Below are positions 6,710 through 11,190 of a stretch of 11,190 nucleotides of DNA, piece by piece. The notes beneath the pieces were generated by a model, which saw only the letters and a program-made list of their open reading frames with translations, was not told where the DNA came from and ran no database searches. The position numbers were made by a program, and so were the translations under genes. This DNA comes from an uncultured Desulfobacterales bacterium (GTDB taxonomy: Bacteria; Desulfobacterota; Desulfobacteria; Desulfobacterales; UBA11574), in assembly GCA_937925895.1 (NCBI GenBank), contig CALANC010000343.1, forward strand, positions 1 through 11,190, written 5' to 3'. Position 1 is the first letter of the stretch. Every line of letters starts with the position of its first letter.

Positions 6710-7324
6710 ATGGAAAATGAGAAAGATCATATTCAGACAGTTGAAATTCTCATGACCGTTAAGTCGGATCGGATATCCAGCTTTACTCAGCTGCTTGGCC
6801 AGGGTTTTACCATTGGCGCCAGGGTGGGGTGCACCGTCATGGAATTTTTGTGCAACCTGCCCGGGTTAGATTTTAATTATATCGAACAAAGAGTTCAAAC
6901 GATCTTTCTGAACGGGAAACCGGTTGACGATCTCAATTCTGCTGTCATATTGGATGGCGCGACACTTGCTCTTTCTGCAGCCATGCCCGGACTTGCAGGA
7001 GCCATTTTGCGCCGGGGAGGCTCATATGCGTCCATGCGACATCAAATTTCTTACAAGAAAGAACTCATATCTGATTCCGTTAGAGAGGGTTGCGTCGTGC
7101 TCAAGCTTTTTAATCTGGTGGCCAGGGAATTGGGCCCTATTTTTCTTAATCACGGAATCTGTGTCAGCGGAGAAAATTTATCCGGCTTTTTCCGGAAAAT
7201 GCCGGAAGACTTTTGGTCGGGCTGTAGGAAAGTGAAAAAAGATGGTCAAACACTGGAAGTAAACAAGCTTATGCAGATGGATTGGCAAACAGAAAACGTG
7301 CTGCTGAAAGTACATTCTCGCTGA
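6710..7324 (+). CDS. Unknown protein, possible MoaD/ThiS-like beta-grasp N-terminal domain
   Basis: I do not recognise a named family. The ATG at 6710 is preferred because AGGAA lies 5-9 bases upstream, giving 204 residues. An in-frame ATG at 6683 would add nine residues but has no clear ribosome site and sits on the edge of the repeat element. There is no signal peptide or membrane segment. Residues 40-97 resemble the order of a MoaD/ThiS domain: GCTVMEFLCNL (helix), VQTIFLNGKPVDD (strand and NG turn), ILDGATLALSAAMPG (the dGd..l.p segment). ILRRGG (99-104) follows, but the chain continues another 100 residues (HGICVSGENLSGFF, FWSGCRKVKKDG). The beta-grasp reading is therefore inference, and a sulfur-carrier role would need processing. 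The gene follows an AOR gene, whose cofactor synthesis uses MoaD, but terminator and repeats separate them. It converges on the thiolase gene. Confidence 0.72.
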   Translation: MENEKDHIQTVEILMTVKSDRISSFTQLLGQGFTIGARVGCTVMEFLCNLPGLDFNYIEQRVQTIFLNGKPVDDLNSAVILDGATLALSAAMPGLAGAILRRGGSYASMRHQISYKKELISDSVREGCVVLKLFNLVARELGPIFLNHGICVSGENLSGFFRKMPEDFWSGCRKVKKDGQTLEVNKLMQMDWQTENVLLKVHSR

Positions 7325-7340
7325 ATCCGAAAACCCATGG

Positions 7341-7379
7341 CCTATTCTGTCAATGCCACTTGGAAAACTCTTTTCCCAA
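7341..7379. terminator. Possible bidirectional terminator between convergent genes
   Basis: TTGGAAAA (7360-7367) and TTTTCCCAA (7371-7379) form an 8-bp stem with one extra C and a CTC loop, between the convergent unknown gene and the thiolase gene. Flanking GGCCT (7339-7343) and AGGCC (7380-7384) could extend the pairing. No strong T tract follows on either strand, so the call is weak. Confidence 0.35.
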
Positions 7380-7411
7380 AGGCCTCCAGTATTAAGGTAA
7401 AAAAAATTAGA

Positions 7412-8590
7412 TTAATCACACAGTTCAAATAGAGCCGCGGCTCCCATACCGCCTCCGATACACATGGATTCAATGCCATATCTTACGCCGCGGTCTTTCA
7501 TATTGGCAAGGAGCGTTGCGCACAATTTGGCGCCGGTACAGCCTAAAGGGTGTCCCAGGGCTATGGCACCACCGTGAATATTGACTTTATCCATGTCAAT
7601 GCCCAATTCGTTGACACAGTATACTGCCTGTGATGCGAAAGCTTCGTTTATTTCAAATAGGTCGATGTCTTCCATATCCAATTCTGCCATTTTCAGAAGC
7701 TTCGGTATGGCAAGACGCGGTCCGATGCCCATCTCGTCAGCCTTACAGCCGACCGTTGTATAATATTTCAGTTTGGCTAACGGTTTTAGATCAAATTCTT
7801 TTACTTTTTTTTCGCTGGCGATAATGGTGGCGGCGGCACCGTCTGTCGTCTGGGATGAATTCCCTGCCGTAACGGATCCACCGGCGGCAAAAACCGGGTT
7901 CAATTTAGCCAATCCTTCTCTGGTAGTGTCGCCCCGGATGCCGTCATCATGATCCACAACAAAGGTCTCTTTGACGTATGTGCCATTATCACTTTGAACA
8001 AATCTTTGCGCCGGAGTCGGTACCATCTCGGCGAACAGGCTTTTCTTCATGGCCTCGGCTGCCTTCATTTGTGAATTATAGGCAAATTCATCCTGCTCTT
8101 CTCTCGATATTTTGTACCTGTTGGCAACGTTTTCTGCGGTAATGCCCATAGACACATACAGTTCGGCATGTTTTTTTGTATATTCAGGATGGGGCCTGGG
8201 CAGATTTCCACCCATGGGAACGAATGTCATCGATTCCAATCCTCCGCCAATGGCAACATCCGACCATCCGGACATAACCCGCAAGGAAGCTAAAACGATG
8301 GCCTCAAGGCCGGAAGCGCAAAATCTGTTTACCGTAGCGGCGGAGACTTCCACCGGGAAACCGGCTATCTGGGAAGCGATTCTGCCGATATTCAGTCCCT
8401 GTTCAGCTTCCGGAAAAGCACACCCGATCATGATATCTTCGACGTGTTTCATTTCAAGATTGGGCGTTTTTTCAATCACAGATTTCAGAATGAAAGAGAG
8501 AAGATCTTCTGGCCTCGTATCTTTAAAGGCCCCTTTGTTTCTTTTACAGCCAGGGGTTCTAACAGATTGTATGATATATGCATCTCGCAT
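7412..8590 (-). CDS. fadA: Acetyl-CoA acyltransferase (3-ketoacyl-CoA thiolase)
   Basis: This cytoplasmic thiolase cleaves 3-ketoacyl-CoA with CoA to acetyl-CoA and a shortened acyl-CoA, the last step of beta-oxidation (EC 2.3.1.16). The 392 residues match the family. The nucleophile is Cys91 in NRFCASGLEAI (89-98). GGGLESM (115-121), NEAF (315-318), GGAIALGHPLGCTGAK with His347 (340-355), and CIGGGMGA with the general-base Cys377 are all present. The ATG at 8590 is backed by a strong AGGAGGA 8 bases upstream. It lies 44 bases downstream of the fadN-like gene on the same strand, so the two almost certainly form one operon. An acetoacetyl-CoA thiolase role (EC 2.3.1.9) is the main alternative; the partner enzyme favours beta-oxidation. 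Confidence 0.94.
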   Translation of the reverse strand: MRDAYIIQSVRTPGCKRNKGAFKDTRPEDLLSFILKSVIEKTPNLEMKHVEDIMIGCAFPEAEQGLNIGRIASQIAGFPVEVSAATVNRFCASGLEAIVLASLRVMSGWSDVAIGGGLESMTFVPMGGNLPRPHPEYTKKHAELYVSMGITAENVANRYKISREEQDEFAYNSQMKAAEAMKKSLFAEMVPTPAQRFVQSDNGTYVKETFVVDHDDGIRGDTTREGLAKLNPVFAAGGSVTAGNSSQTTDGAAATIIASEKKVKEFDLKPLAKLKYYTTVGCKADEMGIGPRLAIPKLLKMAELDMEDIDLFEINEAFASQAVYCVNELGIDMDKVNIHGGAIALGHPLGCTGAKLCATLLANMKDRGVRYGIESMCIGGGMGAAALFELCD

Positions 8591-8634
8591 GATGAATTCC
8601 TCCTAAATTATCGTTCATGAATGACCGCCAACGG

Positions 8635-11040
8635 CTAGTTCCTAAGTGGTTTGCCGGTATTTAACATATGTTCAACTCTGGCAATTGTTTTTTCTTCTTT
8701 CCAAAAATCTACAAAAGCCTCTCTTTCGAGCTTGAGGATCACGTCTTCTTCAATTTCGCTGTTATCTCTTACATTTCCCCCGCTGATAACATAAGCAATT
8801 CGCTTTGCCAGGAAGGCATCGTATTCTGTGATGAATTTTCCGCTCAACATATTGAAGATTTCGACATCAATCATACCACTGGCAGCCTGACCAAAGACTC
8901 TTATCTTTCGCTTAACCGGGGGCGCATAGCCTTTATCTACCATCTCCAGAACTTCTTTTTTTGCTTCTCCAATCAAGTGATCTCGATTAAATACGATTCG
9001 GTCTAGAGGTCCCAGGAAGCCGTTGGCCCTGGCCTCGGCAGCCGATGAGGAGATTTTGGCCAGTGCGATGGACATAAAGACGGGGATAAAAAATTTCGCG
9101 AGATCTACATCAGTTACCGCTTCAGGAATTGTGTCGACAAATTTTTTCCACAGATTCAAACATCCCCCGCCTGCCGGTAGGAGGCCGACACCGATTTCAA
9201 CCAATCCCATATATAATTCGGCATGTGCAACGATCCTGTCGGTGCTCAAACAGACTTCACAACCTCCTCCAAGGGTCATACCATATGGTGCAGCAACTAC
9301 TGGTATCGTCGCATATTTTGCTTTTTGGATACCGTCTTGTGCAACCTTAAGGAATGCATCGATTTCCGAATATTTTCCATCCTTCGCAAGGGCTGTCATG
9401 TATTTGAGATCGCCACCTGCCGAGAAAGCCCCCGGCATACCGCCTGCCTGGTTACCAATAACGAGCCCTAACCCGTTGGTGTCAACATACTCGATGGCTT
9501 CATGTTGAAATTCGATAATTTCTCTGTTCAGAGCGTTCATTTTTGTATGAAATTCTAAGCAGAATACACCGTCGTCAAGATCTATCAGAGATGCAGAGGA
9601 ACACGTTTTAGCGACCTTTCCCGCCCTTTTTATGGCTTTGAGGGATATGATATTTTTACTCGCAATCACTTCTTTATAGCTTCGGGATGAAAAGTCAAAA
9701 GCAAACAACTTGTCTTTGTCTGCTTTGTAAAAGGACCCATTCCCGGATGCTATCATTTCTTTTACCTTTTCAGGAACGGAAAAGCCGTCCTTTTTCATTC
9801 TCTCGACAGAAGCTTCAAGGCCTATTGCATCCCATGTTTCGAAGGGCCCCATCTCGAAGTTGAATCCCCACTTCATGGCGTTGTCAATATCAACAATCGT
9901 ATCTGAGATTTCAGGAACCCGATTGGCAGCATAAATTAAATTGTTGGCCATGACTTTCCAGGCAAGTCTGGCGCCTTTATCGTTTCCATAGACCACAGCT
10001 TTTATTTTGTCAGGCAGCGTTTTACCTTTATTGGCTTCGGCCAGGCAATCAAAATTGGCGGGTTCGTATTCCTCATATTCTAAAGTCCGAGGATTTATAA
10101 CCTTTCGGATTTTCTTCCACTCAGGGGTTAAATCGGTCTTATAAAAGCCTCCATTCGTTTTCTTGCCTAAAAGATTCTTTTCAATCATACTTTTCACAAA
10201 TTCTGGAAGGACAAAACTTTCTCTTTGTTCATCGTCGACCACAAGTTCAAAGGTGTTATTGGCCACATGTCCCAAAGTATCGAGTCCGACAAGATCCGCT
10301 GTTTTGAACATGGCAGTTCGAGGTCTGCCCAAGGCGGTGCCGAACAGTGCATCCACTTCGGGGATCGTCAGGCCCTCTTCCAACATCACTTGCATGGCTT
10401 TAACCATACCCTGAACCCCGATCCTGTTTCCCACGAAATTGGGCGTATCCTTGGCCCAGACAATACCTTTACCGAGTATTCGCTCGCCAAAATCAGCCAT
10501 AAATTCGAGTAGTTCTGGAAGTGTCTCCTCTCCCGGAATGATTTCCAGAAGATGCATGTATCGAACCGGATTAAAAAAGTGGGTGCCAAGAAAATGTTGC
10601 TTGAAATCCCGATTCATTCCTTCTGAAAGCGCCTTTAATGGGATTCCGGAGGTGTTGGTAGAGATGATAGAGCCGGCTTTTCTGACGGGTTCAACTCGTT
10701 TGAAAAGGTCCTTTTTTATTTCCAGGTTTTCCACAACTACCTCGATGATCCAGTCACAGTCCCCAATCTCTTCAAAGTCATCTGTCAAATTACCCAAGGT
10801 AATTCGATCAACATCAGTCTTTTTCATCAAAAGAGACGGACTTGACATCAATAAATTGTCGAGGCCGGTTTTAACAATTCTGTTTCTGGCAACCGGATCG
10901 TCTTTTTCTTCATCCTTTAAATCAAAGGGCACAATGTCCAGTAATACCGTCTTTATTCCGGCAGCGGCCAAAAGTGCGGCGATCCCCCCACCCATAAGTC
11001 CAGAGCCAATAACCGCTACCTTCTTGATCTTTCTCGTCAT
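8635..11040 (-). CDS. fadN: 3-hydroxyacyl-CoA dehydrogenase / enoyl-CoA hydratase fusion (FadN type)
   Basis: This bifunctional beta-oxidation enzyme hydrates 2-enoyl-CoA and oxidises L-3-hydroxyacyl-CoA with NAD+. The chosen ATG at 11040 (801 residues) follows GGAGG at ideal spacing. The in-frame GTG at 11052 would place that ribosome site inside the gene. Order: NAD-binding Rossmann domain (VAVIGSGLMGGG, 8-19), dehydrogenase C-terminal domain (GTHFFNPVRY with His154; Glu166 in LLEIIPG; Asn205 in NFVGNRIG), a second partial dehydrogenase domain (about 345-430), then a crotonase domain (about 485-700). The crotonase keeps its oxyanion-hole loop FSAGGDL (539-545) and both catalytic glutamates, Glu595 (GGGCE) and Glu615 (GLVEIGVG). 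This dehydrogenase-first order is the reverse of E. coli FadB and is that of Bacillus FadN; the symbol rests on that architecture. The thiolase follows in the same operon. Confidence 0.94.
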   Translation of the reverse strand: MTRKIKKVAVIGSGLMGGGIAALLAAAGIKTVLLDIVPFDLKDEEKDDPVARNRIVKTGLDNLLMSSPSLLMKKTDVDRITLGNLTDDFEEIGDCDWIIEVVVENLEIKKDLFKRVEPVRKAGSIISTNTSGIPLKALSEGMNRDFKQHFLGTHFFNPVRYMHLLEIIPGEETLPELLEFMADFGERILGKGIVWAKDTPNFVGNRIGVQGMVKAMQVMLEEGLTIPEVDALFGTALGRPRTAMFKTADLVGLDTLGHVANNTFELVVDDEQRESFVLPEFVKSMIEKNLLGKKTNGGFYKTDLTPEWKKIRKVINPRTLEYEEYEPANFDCLAEANKGKTLPDKIKAVVYGNDKGARLAWKVMANNLIYAANRVPEISDTIVDIDNAMKWGFNFEMGPFETWDAIGLEASVERMKKDGFSVPEKVKEMIASGNGSFYKADKDKLFAFDFSSRSYKEVIASKNIISLKAIKRAGKVAKTCSSASLIDLDDGVFCLEFHTKMNALNREIIEFQHEAIEYVDTNGLGLVIGNQAGGMPGAFSAGGDLKYMTALAKDGKYSEIDAFLKVAQDGIQKAKYATIPVVAAPYGMTLGGGCEVCLSTDRIVAHAELYMGLVEIGVGLLPAGGGCLNLWKKFVDTIPEAVTDVDLAKFFIPVFMSIALAKISSSAAEARANGFLGPLDRIVFNRDHLIGEAKKEVLEMVDKGYAPPVKRKIRVFGQAASGMIDVEIFNMLSGKFITEYDAFLAKRIAYVISGGNVRDNSEIEEDVILKLEREAFVDFWKEEKTIARVEHMLNTGKPLRN

Positions 11041-11064
11041 AATAACCTCCACTTATGCAGTTAA

Positions 11065-11082
11065 TGAATGATCATTCATTCA
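11065..11082. promoter_or_regulatory. FadR(TetR)-type operator-like palindrome before the beta-oxidation operon
   Basis: TGAATGATCATTCATTCA holds the half-sites TGAATGA and TCATTCA with a 4-base spacer, the arrangement of the Bacillus subtilis FadR operator (TGAATGA-N4-TCATTCA). An overlapping register gives the perfect 18-base palindrome AATGAATGATCATTCATT (11063-11080). It lies immediately downstream of the predicted -10, where a repressor would block transcription start. Binding by a TetR-family acyl-CoA-responsive repressor is inference, and no such regulator gene is in the window. Confidence 0.7.
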
Positions 11083-11110
11083 TTTATCAGAGACGATCTT
11101 TATCTGTCAA
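11083..11110 (-). promoter_or_regulatory. Promoter of the fadN-fadA operon
   Basis: On the minus strand a perfect -35 TTGACA (11105-11110) is followed after 16 bases by GATAAA (11083-11088, 4 of 6) within TGATAAAT. Transcription would start about 35 bases upstream of the ATG, inside the palindrome at 11063-11082. Confidence 0.6.
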
Positions 11111-11190
11111 GAAAAATTACATGCCGTTTCTATAATATGAAATAAATACTATTAATTATTAATTCAATTAGTTGTATAAAAATATAAACA

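Noticed and set aside
8112..8606. 164-codon plus-strand reading frame antisense to the thiolase
   Set aside because: It overlaps conserved thiolase sequence in the opposite strand and shows no protein-like motifs of its own.
11038..11052. GTG start at 11052 for the fadN-like gene
   Set aside because: The GGAGG ribosome site would lie inside the coding sequence, whereas it is ideally placed for the ATG at 11040.
10439..11071. 210-codon plus-strand reading frame antisense to the fadN-like gene
   Set aside because: It is a serine-rich shadow of a well-supported gene with full catalytic motifs on the minus strand. It has no ribosome site and no recognisable domain.

Overview
The window looks like a piece of chromosome from an anaerobic, fatty-acid-oxidising bacterium. 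The best guess is a moderate-to-low GC sulfate reducer of the Desulfobacterales type (former Deltaproteobacteria). This is inferred from gene content, namely a tungsten-type aldehyde:ferredoxin oxidoreductase beside a FadN-type beta-oxidation fusion and its thiolase, together with protein style. No rRNA or other phylogenetic marker is present. No tRNA, rRNA, CRISPR array, phage gene or transposase was seen.

Layout: (1) 1-461, minus strand: N-terminal part of a DegP/HtrA periplasmic serine protease, cut by the window edge. (2) 462-767: a 306-base gap with AT-rich hairpins. (3) 768-2066, minus: hisD, complete, with all expected zinc and catalytic residues, standing alone rather than in a his operon. 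(4) 2286-3374, plus: serC. It converges with (5) xthA (minus, start probably TTG at 4151), with only 3 bases between the two stop codons. (6) 4385-6121, plus: an AOR-family oxidoreductase, divergent from xthA, ending in a clear intrinsic terminator. (7) 6182-6681: a non-coding, repeat-rich block bounded by 21-bp imperfect terminal inverted repeats, with nested foldback arms and a smaller inverted-repeat element inside. It resembles a MITE or a transposon remnant. (8) 6710-7324, plus: an unrecognised protein of about 204 residues whose N-terminal half resembles a MoaD/ThiS-like beta-grasp domain. (9) 7412-8590 and 8635-11040, minus: a two-gene beta-oxidation operon (thiolase, and a hydroxyacyl-CoA dehydrogenase/enoyl-CoA hydratase fusion). 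It has a promoter at 11083-11110 overlapped or abutted by a palindrome that matches the half-sites of the TetR-type fatty-acid regulator FadR of Bacillus.

How they work together: the fadN-like fusion supplies the hydration and NAD-dependent dehydrogenation steps of beta-oxidation, and the thiolase releases acetyl-CoA. The AOR may interconvert aldehydes and acids with ferredoxin, but its substrate cannot be read from sequence. hisD, serC, xthA and degP are housekeeping genes with no evident link to each other. The most unusual parts are the repeat block at 6195-6681, the unknown gene it abuts, and the operator-like palindrome in front of the beta-oxidation operon.
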